A stretch of DNA of 48,756 bases from Actinomycetes bacterium (GCA_021810205.1 JAJZJC010000013.1:1-48756); one strand, 5' to 3'. Shown: positions 17,087-26,147, counted from the first letter of the stretch. The notes: generated by a model from the letters alone, not told the origin. Made by a program: numbers and translations.

Positions 17087-18354
17087 CCGCCAGCAGCGAC
17101 ATTCTCGGAGACGACAGGGCACGTGCGATCGCTGCCTGCATCGACGAGCGCCGGCTCGTCGAGACGGCCCGCGCCTTGGTCGACATCCCCAGCCCCACGG
17201 GTAGCGAGGAGGCCGTCGCGTACGAGGTCAAGGCTCGCTGCGAGTCACTGGGTCTCACCGCGGTGCTCCAAGAGGTCGAAGCGGGCCGTCCGAACGTGCT
17301 GGGCACCCTTCCCGGCGTGGGCGGCGGTCCCACCTTGATGTTCAACGGGCACATGGACACGTCGTACTCAGGGTCCGAACCCCACCTGCGGCAGCGACCG
17401 GGGTTCCAGCCGGCTGCGTACGAGCGCGACGGGCGACTGTGGGGATTGGGGATCGCCAACATGAAAGGTGCCATCGCCTGCTACCTGGAGGCGGTCGCCG
17501 CCCTCCGCGACGCAGGTGCGCGCCTGCGTGGCTCGGTCGTCGTGGCGGCCGTCGTCGGCGAGATCGAGAAGACGCAGTGGGGTACCGAGTACGTGGGAGC
17601 CCAGTACCGCGGCTACTCGGCCGGGAGCCACTACCTCGCATCGCACGGCGGTGGGGCGATCGACCTGTGCGTCTTGGGAGAGCCGACCGAGAACCGGGTG
17701 GTGACCGGTCACTACGGCACCGTCTGGGCTCGTATCTCTTGTACCGGTCCCTTCGTCCACACCGCTTTCTCGCGGACGCTGCGCAAGGACAACTCCATCC
17801 TGCGCATGGCGGCGGCCCTGCCCGTCGTCGAGCGGTGGATCGATGCGTTCGAGGAGGAGAGCGCCTACGGCGGCCAACTTGGCGTGGTCAACATGGGAGC
17901 GGTGCGCGGTGGCGACCCCTGGCGGGCCAGCCGAACGCCCCAGCGCACGGACCTCTTCCTCGACGTCAGGATCCCGCCGACGATGACGCTGCAGCACGCC
18001 TGCCACCGGGTCGAATCCCTGGTGGCTGAGCTGCGGCGAGCCTCTCCCGACGCCGGTTTCGACCACGAGATCTTCGTTACCAGCCCGGGGGCAGAGATCG
18101 AAGCGGATCACGACCTGGTGCGTGCCCTGGAGGTGTCGCACGCCGACGTCTTCCGCTCCCCCCCCGACCACGACACGGTGCGGTGGTCGTCGGATGCGTC
18201 GATCCTGACCCGATACGGCATCGCGTCCGTGAACTACGGCGCGTCGAGCGGTCTCCCGCACCCCGACGGGGAGAACCTGGCTATCGAAGACCTTGTCTCA
18301 ACGGCAAAGGTATACGCACTGACCGCGGCACGGATATGTGAGGTGGAGCAATGA
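17083..18354 (+). CDS. M20-family amidohydrolase with altered metal site
   Basis: A 423-residue protein of the ArgE/DapE/carboxypeptidase G2 (M20) family, whose members cleave amide bonds of N-acyl or N-carbamoyl amino acids with two zinc ions. His90 and Asp92 sit in FNGHMDT, Glu200 in LGEPT and His393 in GLPHPDGEN. Two usual features differ. The bridging Asp (normally DMKG) is Asn126 in GLGIANMKGA. The adjacent Glu-Glu catalytic pair is Glu160-Ile161-Glu162 in GEIEK. It may bind one metal, or be a variant clade that still works. It starts at an ATG overlapping the upstream stop, and the next gene overlaps its own stop. A role in deacylating or decarbamoylating an intermediate is inferred. 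Confidence 0.85.
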   Translation: MTASSDILGDDRARAIAACIDERRLVETARALVDIPSPTGSEEAVAYEVKARCESLGLTAVLQEVEAGRPNVLGTLPGVGGGPTLMFNGHMDTSYSGSEPHLRQRPGFQPAAYERDGRLWGLGIANMKGAIACYLEAVAALRDAGARLRGSVVVAAVVGEIEKTQWGTEYVGAQYRGYSAGSHYLASHGGGAIDLCVLGEPTENRVVTGHYGTVWARISCTGPFVHTAFSRTLRKDNSILRMAAALPVVERWIDAFEEESAYGGQLGVVNMGAVRGGDPWRASRTPQRTDLFLDVRIPPTMTLQHACHRVESLVAELRRASPDAGFDHEIFVTSPGAEIEADHDLVRALEVSHADVFRSPPDHDTVRWSSDASILTRYGIASVNYGASSGLPHPDGENLAIEDLVSTAKVYALTAARICEVEQ

Positions 18355-19247
18355 AGCTAGTGACCTTCAAGGCACCTGACGGGACCGATCATCCCGGCGT
18401 CGTGGATGGCGACGAGGTGGTGACGATCGAAGGTGTCGCGACGATGCGCGAGCTGTTCGAGCGTGGCCCAGGCCTCGAAGCGGCACGCCAAGCGTCTGGC
18501 GCCCGCTATGCGCTGGCTGACGTCAAGCTGCTTGCGCCGATCATCCCCAAGAAGCTGATCCACACCTCGGGGAACTTCCGGGAGCACGAGCAGGAGTCAA
18601 AGGTCGTCAACTGGTCGCACGCCATCGCGCCGTGGATCGTCTTCTTCCAAAACGTCGATGCCATCATCGGTCAGGACGACGACATCGTCTACCCCGAGCA
18701 CCTCACCAAGGAGCTCGACCATGAGCTGGAGCTCGCCGTCGTCATCGGGCGCGATGGTGCCTTCCTCGACGACAAGGAAGCCGAGAGCTTCATCGGCGGG
18801 TTCCTCATCTTCAACGACATCACGGCTCGTGACATCCAGCGCCGCGAGATGAAGTCCGGAGTCTTCTCGTTCTGCAAGTCGATCCAGACCTTCTGCCCGC
18901 TCGGCCCGTGGATCGTGACGCCGGACGAGGTGGGGGATCCCCACACCTTGGACATGCGGCTCTTCGTGAACGGCGACCTCCGCCAGCAGTCCTACTCGGG
19001 GAACATGTCCGTGACCATCCCCGAGCTCATCGCTCACCACTCGCCGCTCGGCTACAGTGCCGGCGACGTCTTGACGACGGGCACCGTCTCTGGGGTCGCC
19101 GGGTTCAAGAGCGACGCCGAGAAGTGGTACCTGCGTCCGGGTGACGTCGTCGAGTGCACCATCGACCGCGTCGGCACTCTGCGCAACCAGGTGGTGTCAT
19201 GGGAGAAGGCCCACGGGTCGCCGCCGCCTCCCTTCCGTGAGTGGTGA
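18351..19247 (+). CDS. Fumarylacetoacetate hydrolase (FAH) family protein
   Basis: A 298-residue enzyme of the FAH superfamily, metal-dependent enzymes that hydrolyse C-C bonds, decarboxylate, or hydrate keto acids near the end of aromatic and heterocycle breakdown. The metal ligands lie in ELDHELELAVVIGR (the Glu-x-Glu pair) and FNDITARDIQ (Asp). The substrate-side block is GYSAGDVLTTGTVSGVAGF, a variant of the usual GT(P/S)xG end. An N-terminal domain of about 70 residues precedes the catalytic core. The start overlaps the M20 gene stop (ATGA). The exact reaction cannot be assigned. Confidence 0.88.
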   Translation: MKLVTFKAPDGTDHPGVVDGDEVVTIEGVATMRELFERGPGLEAARQASGARYALADVKLLAPIIPKKLIHTSGNFREHEQESKVVNWSHAIAPWIVFFQNVDAIIGQDDDIVYPEHLTKELDHELELAVVIGRDGAFLDDKEAESFIGGFLIFNDITARDIQRREMKSGVFSFCKSIQTFCPLGPWIVTPDEVGDPHTLDMRLFVNGDLRQQSYSGNMSVTIPELIAHHSPLGYSAGDVLTTGTVSGVAGFKSDAEKWYLRPGDVVECTIDRVGTLRNQVVSWEKAHGSPPPPFREW

Positions 19248-19257
19248 GGGCATCGCG

Positions 19258-20427
19258 ATGACGTGGCCGGTGGACGACGAGCGCCTCGCACGGGTGCGCC
19301 GGATGATGGATGAAGAAGACCTGGACGCGTTGGTGGTTCGGTCGCCCGACAACATCGTGTACTTGACGAACTACTGGTGCATGAAGGGCTACGACTTCGC
19401 CATCTTCCCGCGCGATGGCGCAGCGACCATCGTGGTCGTGGCACCGCAGTACGAGGATGCGGCGCGCACCGGATGGACCGACGACATCCGCACGTTTCCC
19501 CATTACGACACCGACGACCCGCGGTCCCCCGCTGACCGCGCCTTGTCGTTGGCGCTGGCGGTCGTCGCCGAGCGTGGCCTTGGGCGGATCGGGATCGAGA
19601 TGTCGCAGAACGCCCAGGCGGCAGACCGCATGGTCGGCGAGCCCACGGTGTACACCAAGGGCTACTTCGAGGCGTTCGACGGGGTCGCACGTGAAGTGGT
19701 GGACGCCACGGGGTTGCTCGTGCGTGCGCGCGCCCACAAGACGGTGCAAGAAGTCGAGCGGATGCGCCTGGCGCAGGAACTTGCCACTCTCGGCCTCGAG
19801 CACATCGGTTCGCGGATTCGCCCGGGCATGCTCGAAAGCCAGGTCGGTGCGATGTTCGAGGGGTTCATCCACGAGACCGGCATCGGCTACCAGGGAAAGG
19901 TGGAGATGGCGCGAGCCTTCACGCTCGTCTGGTCGGGCCCGGGGATCAAGACGTTCACCGCCACCGGTCACCGTCCCGTGGTCGCCGACCAACCCACCCT
20001 CATGGAGATCTGGGTCTGCGCCGATGGCTACTGGACCGATCTCACCAAGAACTTCTGCCCCGGCACGCTCGAGCGGCGCTACGTCGATCTCCTCGATCTC
20101 CTGATCGAAGCCCGGGACCGGGCGCTCGCCATCTTCAGGCCGGGGACCGAGATCGCCGAGCTCGACCGCGCCATCAGGGCGTGCATCGCCGAGGGCGGCT
20201 ACTCCGGGCAGCCGGACCATGCCATCGCTCACGGCGTGGGAGTGCGGGCACACGAACCGCCATGGGCGCATCACGCAAGCCCGGGCCGATTGGAGGAGGG
20301 CATGGTGCTGGCAGTCGAGCCTGGCGCATACTGGCCCGGCGGTGGAGGGCTGCGGCTCGAGGACAACTACCTCGTGACCGCCTCCGGACCCGACCGTCTC
20401 GGCACGTTCCGGGACGATTTCCGATGA
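19258..20427 (+). CDS. M24-family (Xaa-Pro peptidase/creatinase-like) protein, copy 1
   Basis: A 389-residue pita-bread-fold protein. The N-terminal creatinase-type domain (about residues 1-150) carries LDALVVRSPDNIVYLTNYWC. The C-terminal catalytic domain has the metal ligands almost complete: Asp in GYWTDLTKN, His in AHGVGVRAHEPP, and Glu in VLAVEPGAYW and LRLEDNYLV. The first Asp of the classical set appears as Glu (MEIWVCADG). Activity as a metallohydrolase on an amide, amidine or Xaa-Pro-like bond is therefore likely. The ATG at 19258 follows GTGAGGG. It overlaps the next gene by four bases. Confidence 0.86.
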   Translation: MTWPVDDERLARVRRMMDEEDLDALVVRSPDNIVYLTNYWCMKGYDFAIFPRDGAATIVVVAPQYEDAARTGWTDDIRTFPHYDTDDPRSPADRALSLALAVVAERGLGRIGIEMSQNAQAADRMVGEPTVYTKGYFEAFDGVAREVVDATGLLVRARAHKTVQEVERMRLAQELATLGLEHIGSRIRPGMLESQVGAMFEGFIHETGIGYQGKVEMARAFTLVWSGPGIKTFTATGHRPVVADQPTLMEIWVCADGYWTDLTKNFCPGTLERRYVDLLDLLIEARDRALAIFRPGTEIAELDRAIRACIAEGGYSGQPDHAIAHGVGVRAHEPPWAHHASPGRLEEGMVLAVEPGAYWPGGGGLRLEDNYLVTASGPDRLGTFRDDFR

Positions 20428-21347
20428 GCGACCGCACGCGGATCTGTGTTGTGGGCTGTGGCGCCGTGGGGAGCCTCTTCGCCGCGCACCTGGCACAGCT
20501 CGACGAGGTGGAGGTGCTGGCCTACGACCTGTCGCGCGACCACGTCGAGGCGATCAATCGCGACGGTCTGCGTATCGTGGGCAAAGAGGAGCTCGTCGCG
20601 CGGGTGCAGGCCACCGACGATGCCGCCTCCATGCCGCCGTGCGACTACGGCATCGTAGCCACCAAGGGGTACGTGACCGAACCGGCCATCGCCGCGACCG
20701 CCCACTGCTTCCAAGACGGATGGGTGGCCAGCGTCCAGAACGGGGTCGGGAACGAAGAGGTGCTGGCGGCGCACGTCCCGCGGGTCATCCTCGGGACGAC
20801 GTTCCCCGCGGGCCACGTCGTCGAGCCGGGCGTGGTGGCTATGGACACCGGCGGCGAGACGTGGCTCGGGCCGTTTGGCCAAGATGCGTCGATGCTTCCA
20901 GCGGTCGAGCGGTTGGCCTCCCTCTGCACGAGCTCGGGCATGCCCACCAAGGCGTTGCCGGACGCGCGCGGGGCACAGTGGAACAAGCTGATCTTCAACG
21001 CCGCTACCAACCCCCTGGGTGCGCTCACCGGCCTCAGCCATGGCCAGGTGTGCGAGCAGCCGGCGCTGCGCGCGCTGGTGAGCGCCCTCATCGCTGAGGA
21101 CCTGGCAGTCGCCAGCGCGTTGGGCATCACGTTGGAGGACGACCCCGAGGCGCTCGTCGATCATGCGGCGAACGTCGCGTACGGGCATCGGGCGAGCATG
21201 CTCCAAGACGTGCTGGCGCACCGGCGCACGGAGGTCGACTCGCTGAACGGCGGGATCGCCGCGCTGGGCCGGCGGTGTAACGTCCCGACGCCACTCAACG
21301 ATGCGATCGTGGCGCTGGTGCAGGGCCTTGAGGCGTCGTATCGATGA
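20424..21347 (+). CDS. Ketopantoate reductase-like (PanE/ApbA) oxidoreductase, copy 1
   Basis: A 307-residue NAD(P)-dependent reductase of the PanE/ApbA family. It opens with the Rossmann motif ICVVGCGAVGSLFAAHLA and continues through DYGIVATKGY and SVQNGVGNEE. The catalytic Lys lies in GAQWNKLIFNAATNPLGALT, and the acidic substrate residue in HRRTEVDSLNGGI. The setting argues against pantothenate synthesis: it is coupled by four bases to an M24 gene inside a catabolic operon, and a second copy lies at 25103. Reduction or oxidation of a 2-keto or 2-hydroxy acid intermediate is more likely. Confidence 0.87.
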   Translation: MSDRTRICVVGCGAVGSLFAAHLAQLDEVEVLAYDLSRDHVEAINRDGLRIVGKEELVARVQATDDAASMPPCDYGIVATKGYVTEPAIAATAHCFQDGWVASVQNGVGNEEVLAAHVPRVILGTTFPAGHVVEPGVVAMDTGGETWLGPFGQDASMLPAVERLASLCTSSGMPTKALPDARGAQWNKLIFNAATNPLGALTGLSHGQVCEQPALRALVSALIAEDLAVASALGITLEDDPEALVDHAANVAYGHRASMLQDVLAHRRTEVDSLNGGIAALGRRCNVPTPLNDAIVALVQGLEASYR

Positions 21348-21441
21348 CGGCGGCGAACCGCCGACCCCAGGATGCGGGCACGATGCTGCCGGGCCAGTCG
21401 TGACAGGCAATTGGCCGCGATCGTCGGACGGGAGGTACACG

Positions 21442-22584
21442 GTGGGTCGGCAACCGAGTGATGGCGAAGTCGCACGGCGCTATCGCAACGTGCGGGCGGC
21501 GATGGGTGAGGCCGGTCTCGACGCGCTCATCGTGTGCGGCAGCGAGTACACGGGCTTCGGCGGCGGAGTGCGCTACATGTCGGGGTTCCGCATCGTCCAT
21601 CGTTACGCCTACGTGCTGGTGCCGCTGGAGGGCGATCCAGTGGCCGTGTTCCCCAGCGAAGCGCGGTTCGTCGGCGACCATGGTGATGGCTTCGTCCATG
21701 ACCAGGTCTTCGCGGACTGCCCCGGCGAGTGGATGGCAAAGCACCTCTCGGATGCCGCTGCCCGGCGTGTCGGTGTCTACGGCCTCGACTTCATCATGTG
21801 CGTACGCGACTACCGGGCACTCCAGGCGTCGACACTCGAGATCGTCGGGTTCGACGACGAGTTCGACCTCGCTCGCGCCGTACGGAGCCAGGAGGAGCTT
21901 GCCATGGTGCGCGAGACCATGGCCATCAACGAGTCGGGCTTTTGGGCTGTGCAGTCCGTCTTCGACCGTCCTGGGGTGACGCAAGCCGACCTCATGGCAG
22001 AGGCTGAGGCCGCGTTCATGCGGGCCGGATGTGGGCGTCAGACCATGGACATGGTGCTGTGGGGTCATCACGGCTCGGCGACGCCAGAGTTCCGGATCCC
22101 CGAGCACGAAACCCCGCTCTCCACCGACGACCTGCTCCTGTACTCGCTCGAGGTGGCTGGCCCCTCGGGCTATTGGGTCGAGTTCACCCGGCCGCTGTCA
22201 AAGGGTGTGCTTTCCCAGGAAACGAACCTCCTGCTCGAGGCCTATGCCGAGTACTGCGAGAAGGTTCCCAAGGCCCTTCGGGCCGGGGCTTCCGCCCACG
22301 ATGCCCACCAGATCTGCTCGGAGCCGTTCCGACGCCGCGGGCTGCAGCTCGGTCACGTGACCGGTCACTCCATCGGCATGACGATGATCGAGCACCCGCG
22401 GATCGGTGACGGCGTCGAAGTCGAGCTGCTCGAGGACATGGTCATCTCCATGCACCCCCACGCGATCAGCGCGGACGGCACGGCCTGTATGTACATGCAA
22501 GACACCTGGCGGATCGCGCAAGGCGAGGCGGAGCTGCTATCGCTCGTCGCCATGAAGGTCTTCGACGGCACCGAGCGCCCTTGA
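21442..22584 (+). CDS. M24-family (creatinase-like) protein lacking metal ligands, copy 2
   Basis: A 380-residue pita-bread-fold protein. The GTG start follows GGGAGGT at good spacing. The N-terminal creatinase domain includes LDALIVCGSEYTGFGGG. In the C-terminal domain the classical metal residues are mostly replaced: GYWVEFTR has Glu where the second Asp is expected, VISMHPHA has His for Glu, and MYMQDTW has Gln for the last Glu. TGHSIGMTMIEHP keeps the central His. Creatinase itself works without metal, so hydrolysis of a C-N bond in a creatine- or amidine-like intermediate is possible. It could equally be a regulatory or inactive partner of copy 1. It sits in the same operon, 95 bases after the preceding gene. 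Confidence 0.83.
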   Translation: MGRQPSDGEVARRYRNVRAAMGEAGLDALIVCGSEYTGFGGGVRYMSGFRIVHRYAYVLVPLEGDPVAVFPSEARFVGDHGDGFVHDQVFADCPGEWMAKHLSDAAARRVGVYGLDFIMCVRDYRALQASTLEIVGFDDEFDLARAVRSQEELAMVRETMAINESGFWAVQSVFDRPGVTQADLMAEAEAAFMRAGCGRQTMDMVLWGHHGSATPEFRIPEHETPLSTDDLLLYSLEVAGPSGYWVEFTRPLSKGVLSQETNLLLEAYAEYCEKVPKALRAGASAHDAHQICSEPFRRRGLQLGHVTGHSIGMTMIEHPRIGDGVEVELLEDMVISMHPHAISADGTACMYMQDTWRIAQGEAELLSLVAMKVFDGTERP

Positions 22585-22612
22585 GGGGCAGACCGCAGCA
22601 ACGGCCGCGACC

Positions 22613-24214
22613 ATGACCCAACGTTACGACGCGGTGGTGATCGGCGCCGGCCACAACGGCCTGGTCGCGGCGGTGACGCTGGCTGAGGCCGGCTTTCACG
22701 TCCTGGTGCTGGAGGCTGCAGCGGAGCCGGGCGGCGCGCTCCGGAGCGCCGAGCTGACGCGCCCGGGTTACGTGCACGATGTCTTCGCCACGAACTTGAA
22801 CCTGTTCCTGGCTTCGGCCTTCTACTCCTCGCACGCCGGGGCGCTCGAGCGTCACGGCTTCTCGGTGGCGACCTCTTCGCGGCCGTTCGCCAGCGCGTTC
22901 CCCGACGGGACCGCCCTCGGCGTCTCCACCGACCGCGAAGAGACCCTGGCAGAGCTTGGGGCCGCCAACCCCGGCGATGCGCAAGGGTGGCGCGAGCTCG
23001 ATGCCCTCTTCGATCGGCTGGCGCCGGTGCTCTTCAGCACGTATGCCGCCAGGGTGCCTTCCTGGGAGCTGGCGCGCGTCGGGTTGGACGCGCTGCGTGG
23101 CGTCGGCCCGAGCGGAGTGGTCTCCCTCGCCCGGCTCTTGCTGAGCTCCAGTCGGGAGCTCGTCGACGAGTACCTGGTCACCGACAAGGCCAAGGCGCTG
23201 ATCGCGCCCTGGGGGCTTCATCTGGACTTCGGTCCGGACGTGGCCGGCGGTGCGGTCTTCCCGTTCCTCGAGGCGTTCGCCGACCAACGCGGCGGCATGG
23301 CGGTGGGCAAGGGTGGCGCGCGGGTGCTGGTGGACGCGTTGGTCGACCTGCTCGAGGAGCATGGCGGTGAGCTGCGCACCTCGGCACGGGTGACCCGTGT
23401 CCGCGTGCAGGATGGACGTGCGGTCGGTGTCGAGGTCGAGAGCGGCGAACCGGTGTTGGCGACGCGCGCCGTGGTCGCCGGCGTGACGCCTACGGCGCTG
23501 GCACAGGTTCTGCTGAGAGAGGCCGACCTCCCCAGCCAGAGCAGACGCGCGCTCACGTCGTTCCGGTACGGCCCCGCAACGATGATGGTGCACCTGTCCC
23601 TGTCGCAGCCGGTGCCGTGGGCCGCCGGAGACCGGCTGGCCTCGTTCGCCTACGTGCACCTGTCGCCGTACGTAGACGACCTCTCTCGCGCCTATGCCGA
23701 CGCGTTGGCAGGTCGCCTTCCTCCAGAGCCACTGCTCGTGGTCGGCCAGACCTCGGCGGTCGACCCGAGCCGCGTCCCCGACGACGGCCACACGCTCTGG
23801 ATCCAGGTGCGTCCCCTTCCCGCCACCGCGCCAACCCGGCGACGCGGGGGCTGGGACGACGTCGTGCCCCGCTACACCGAGCGCGTGATGCAGAAGCTCG
23901 AGCGCTATGCGCCGGGGATCGGAGAGCTCGTGACCGGGATGGCGGTGCTCTCGCCAGCCGATCTGGAGCGCCAGGACGCGAACCTGGTGGGGGGCGACAG
24001 CCTGTCGGGCAGCATGCACCTGCGGCAGAACTTCCTGCTACGCCCGGCATGGGGCATGTCGGGGTACCGCACGCCGGTTCGCGACCTCTGGCTGATCGGC
24101 GCCTCCACGTGGCCCGGCGGCGGCCTGAACGCCGTGTCCGGCCATCGGGCGGCGCAGCGCATCATCCAGCACGGGCGCTGGGCCGGGCGCTGGGCCGGGC
24201 GATGGGCGCGGTGA
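22613..24214 (+). CDS. FAD-dependent oxidoreductase, CrtI/PYROXD2-like, copy 2
   Basis: A 533-residue FAD enzyme. The N-terminal dinucleotide motif is DAVVIGAGHNGLVAAVTLAEAG, followed by VLVLEAAAEPGGALRSAEL and PGYVHDVFATNLNLF. The middle has GGMAVGKGGARVLVDALVD, and the C-terminal FAD block is YRTPVRDLWLIGASTWPGGGLN. Order and length parallel the minus-strand enzyme at 14278-15912, so the two are probable paralogues. The last residues are a GRWA repeat encoded by a 12-base tandem repeat (24172-24207), which probably has no functional role. It is the final gene of the seven-gene operon. Confidence 0.87.
   Translation: MTQRYDAVVIGAGHNGLVAAVTLAEAGFHVLVLEAAAEPGGALRSAELTRPGYVHDVFATNLNLFLASAFYSSHAGALERHGFSVATSSRPFASAFPDGTALGVSTDREETLAELGAANPGDAQGWRELDALFDRLAPVLFSTYAARVPSWELARVGLDALRGVGPSGVVSLARLLLSSSRELVDEYLVTDKAKALIAPWGLHLDFGPDVAGGAVFPFLEAFADQRGGMAVGKGGARVLVDALVDLLEEHGGELRTSARVTRVRVQDGRAVGVEVESGEPVLATRAVVAGVTPTALAQVLLREADLPSQSRRALTSFRYGPATMMVHLSLSQPVPWAAGDRLASFAYVHLSPYVDDLSRAYADALAGRLPPEPLLVVGQTSAVDPSRVPDDGHTLWIQVRPLPATAPTRRRGGWDDVVPRYTERVMQKLERYAPGIGELVTGMAVLSPADLERQDANLVGGDSLSGSMHLRQNFLLRPAWGMSGYRTPVRDLWLIGASTWPGGGLNAVSGHRAAQRIIQHGRWAGRWAGRWAR
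24172..24207 (+). repeat. 12-bp tandem repeat at the 3' end of a gene
   Basis: CGGGCGCTGGGC occurs at 24172-24183 and 24184-24195, and with one change at 24196-24207. It is in frame and gives a repeated GRWA at the C-terminus of the second CrtI-like enzyme. It looks like slippage-type expansion of a gene end. Confidence 0.85.
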
Positions 24215-24283
24215 GATGAAGAACAGCTGAGAGCGAAAGAGGGCCTCGCGCGAACCGAGTCGTTCCGGGGGCCGATGTGCGAT

Positions 24284-24295
24284 CATTGATCAGAT
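24284..24295 (+). promoter_or_regulatory. Predicted GntR operator, site D, autoregulatory
   Basis: CATTGATCAGAT matches the core and right half of ATTTGATCARAY (two mismatches at the left). It lies 28 bases upstream of the GTG start of the GntR gene, where bound regulator would control its own expression. Confidence 0.6.
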
Positions 24296-24323
24296 GGATT
24301 TGTCGAGTCAAGGAGGTGCGCCA

Positions 24324-25106
24324 GTGGCTCCGCGTCAGAACGGAGGCGGGGTACGCACGCGTGGACTGTCCGACGACTGGGCCGTTCCCGACACCGGTCG
24401 AAGTCTGCCGGCCCACCGTACGCTCGCCGAGAAGGCGTTCATCTCTCTGCACCAGGCGATCCTCACGGGCAAGCTCCGGCCCGGGGAGCGGATCCCCATC
24501 GAAGACCTGGCGAGCACCCTCGACATGAGCCCGATGCCTGTACGCGAGGCCATTCGTAGGCTCGACTCCCTCGGGTTGGTGGAGAACGTGCCCCACAAGG
24601 GTGCCCGCATCACCGCGCTCTCGATCACCGACCTCCGAGAGATCTACGAGGCGCGGCTCTCCATCGAGCCGCTCGCCATTGCCCGAGCGGCCCAGCAGTT
24701 CAACGACGAGGACGCTGCCCGGGCCAAGGCGGTGCTGGCGGCGATGCGCTCCGAGCCGGTCGGGTCGGTGGAGCTGTGGCGGGCCCACAGTGAGCTGCAC
24801 ATGACGCTGTACCGTGCCGCCCGCTCGGCGTGGGTGCTCCGGCTCATCCAACCGCTGTGGGAGTCGAGTGAGCGGTACCGGCTCGCCATGACCACCAAGG
24901 CGGACAGCTCGCGCAACGTCCGCAACCATGAGCTGCTCGTCCAGGCATGCGTGCGCCACGATCCCGAGCGCGCCGCCCGTGAGCTCATCAATCACCTCGT
25001 CACCACGGCGAACTCCCTTGCCGCGCAGCTGACAAGTGAGCCGCTCTTCGTTGCCGTCCCGCAAGGGCCGCTCATGCCGCTTGCACTCCAGCTTTCCAAT
25101 CCATGA
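24324..25106 (+). CDS. GntR-family regulator, FCD (FadR) subfamily
   Basis: A 260-residue transcription regulator. The winged helix covers about residues 25-90: RTLAEKAFISLHQAIL, then GERIPIEDLASTLDMSPMPV, REAIRRLDSLGLVENVPHKGARI. The C-terminal FCD ligand domain has helices with the usual metal or ligand histidines (AHSELHMTLYRAA, RNHELLVQA, INHLV). The GTG at 24324 has a perfect AAGGAGGT six bases upstream; an ATG at 24294 is in frame but would put the operator-proximal bases in the coding region. It overlaps the next gene by four bases. FCD regulators usually respond to a carboxylate ligand from the pathway they control. The shared palindrome upstream of it and of the catabolic units makes it the likely local repressor. 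Confidence 0.9.
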   Translation: MAPRQNGGGVRTRGLSDDWAVPDTGRSLPAHRTLAEKAFISLHQAILTGKLRPGERIPIEDLASTLDMSPMPVREAIRRLDSLGLVENVPHKGARITALSITDLREIYEARLSIEPLAIARAAQQFNDEDAARAKAVLAAMRSEPVGSVELWRAHSELHMTLYRAARSAWVLRLIQPLWESSERYRLAMTTKADSSRNVRNHELLVQACVRHDPERAARELINHLVTTANSLAAQLTSEPLFVAVPQGPLMPLALQLSNP

Positions 25107-26125
25107 CGGCCACGGGCCCGCGCGCGCCCGCTGCAGGTGCGCTGGAACCCACCTTGGAGCGCATCGTCGTCGTGGGAGCCGGCGCCATCGGAAGCCTGTA
25201 TGCCGCCCATCTGGCGTCAGTGGCCGAGGTCTGGGTCCTCACGCGACGGCCCGATCACGCCGAAGCGCTCTGCGCCAAGGGACTCTCGGTCAGCGGCAAG
25301 TCGTCGATCGACGCCGTGCTCCACGCCACGAGCGACCCTTCGGAGCTGCCCCATTTCGACGCGGCCATCGTGGCGACCAAGGCGAACGAGGTGGCGGCGG
25401 CAGCCGAGGCCCTGCGGGGCCGCTCGGAGGGGGCCGTGGTGATGACGTGCCAGAACGGCCTGGGCGCGGACGAGATCTTGGCGGATGCCGGCCCGTGGCC
25501 GCTCTTGAGCGCCGTGACCTTCATGAGCGGCACGAAGCACGACGACTGCCTCGTCGAGTACGAGCTCGACGCGCCCACGTGGCTTGGACCCTCTGCCGTT
25601 CGGCCGGCAACTCAGTCGACGGCGGCGCATGTGGCGACCCTGCTCCGCCGGGCCGGGCTCCGGGCGGAGGCGTTCGACGACGTGCGGCCCGCACTGTGGT
25701 CGAAGCTGATCTTCAATGCGACCGTGAACGCGTTGAGCGCGCTGACCGGGCTGCCGCACGACCGGCACTTCCGTATGGAAGAGCAGATCACCGATCTCGG
25801 TCACCTCGCCCGAGCGCTCGTGGAGGAGGGTCGGGCGGTGGCCGGGGCGGCAGGCGTCGAGCTGCACGAGGACCCCTGGGAGATGAACCTCGAGGCGGTG
25901 CGCCGCGGCGAGACGGCGCAGGGGAGCTACCGTCACCTGCCATCGATGCTGGCAGACGTGCGCGCCGGGCGCCGGACCGAGGTCGACTTCATCACGGGTG
26001 CCCTGGTCCGCGAGGGCCACGCACGCGGTGTCCCCGTGCCGTTGCACCTGTGCTTGTGGCGCCTCGTGAAGGCCATGGAGGCGAGCTATCTCGACGGCAA
26101 TTCGCCGCAGCAGGCTGCGTCGTGA
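25103..26125 (+). CDS. Ketopantoate reductase-like (PanE/ApbA) oxidoreductase, copy 2
   Basis: A 340-residue NAD(P)-dependent reductase. After about 18 variable residues comes the Rossmann motif IVVVGAGAIGSLYAAHLA, then DAAIVATKANEV and CQNGLGADEI. The catalytic Lys is in LWSKLIFNATVNALSALTGLP, and RRTEVDFITGALV supplies the acidic residue. It is coupled by four bases to the GntR gene and is the last gene before the molybdenum hydroxylase operon. It resembles copy 1 at 20424 along its whole length. A second reductase suggests two keto acid intermediates, or opposite directions of the same step. Confidence 0.87.
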   Translation: MTATGPRAPAAGALEPTLERIVVVGAGAIGSLYAAHLASVAEVWVLTRRPDHAEALCAKGLSVSGKSSIDAVLHATSDPSELPHFDAAIVATKANEVAAAAEALRGRSEGAVVMTCQNGLGADEILADAGPWPLLSAVTFMSGTKHDDCLVEYELDAPTWLGPSAVRPATQSTAAHVATLLRRAGLRAEAFDDVRPALWSKLIFNATVNALSALTGLPHDRHFRMEEQITDLGHLARALVEEGRAVAGAAGVELHEDPWEMNLEAVRRGETAQGSYRHLPSMLADVRAGRRTEVDFITGALVREGHARGVPVPLHLCLWRLVKAMEASYLDGNSPQQAAS

Positions 26126-26147
26126 GGAGAGTTCTCGCGAGGAGTGC

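Noticed and set aside
19258..21347. Pantothenate synthesis or proline-peptide roles for the PanE-like and M24 proteins
   Set aside because: Both occur twice, inside a catabolic operon with a dedicated regulator, and no panB, panC or peptide metabolism genes lie nearby.
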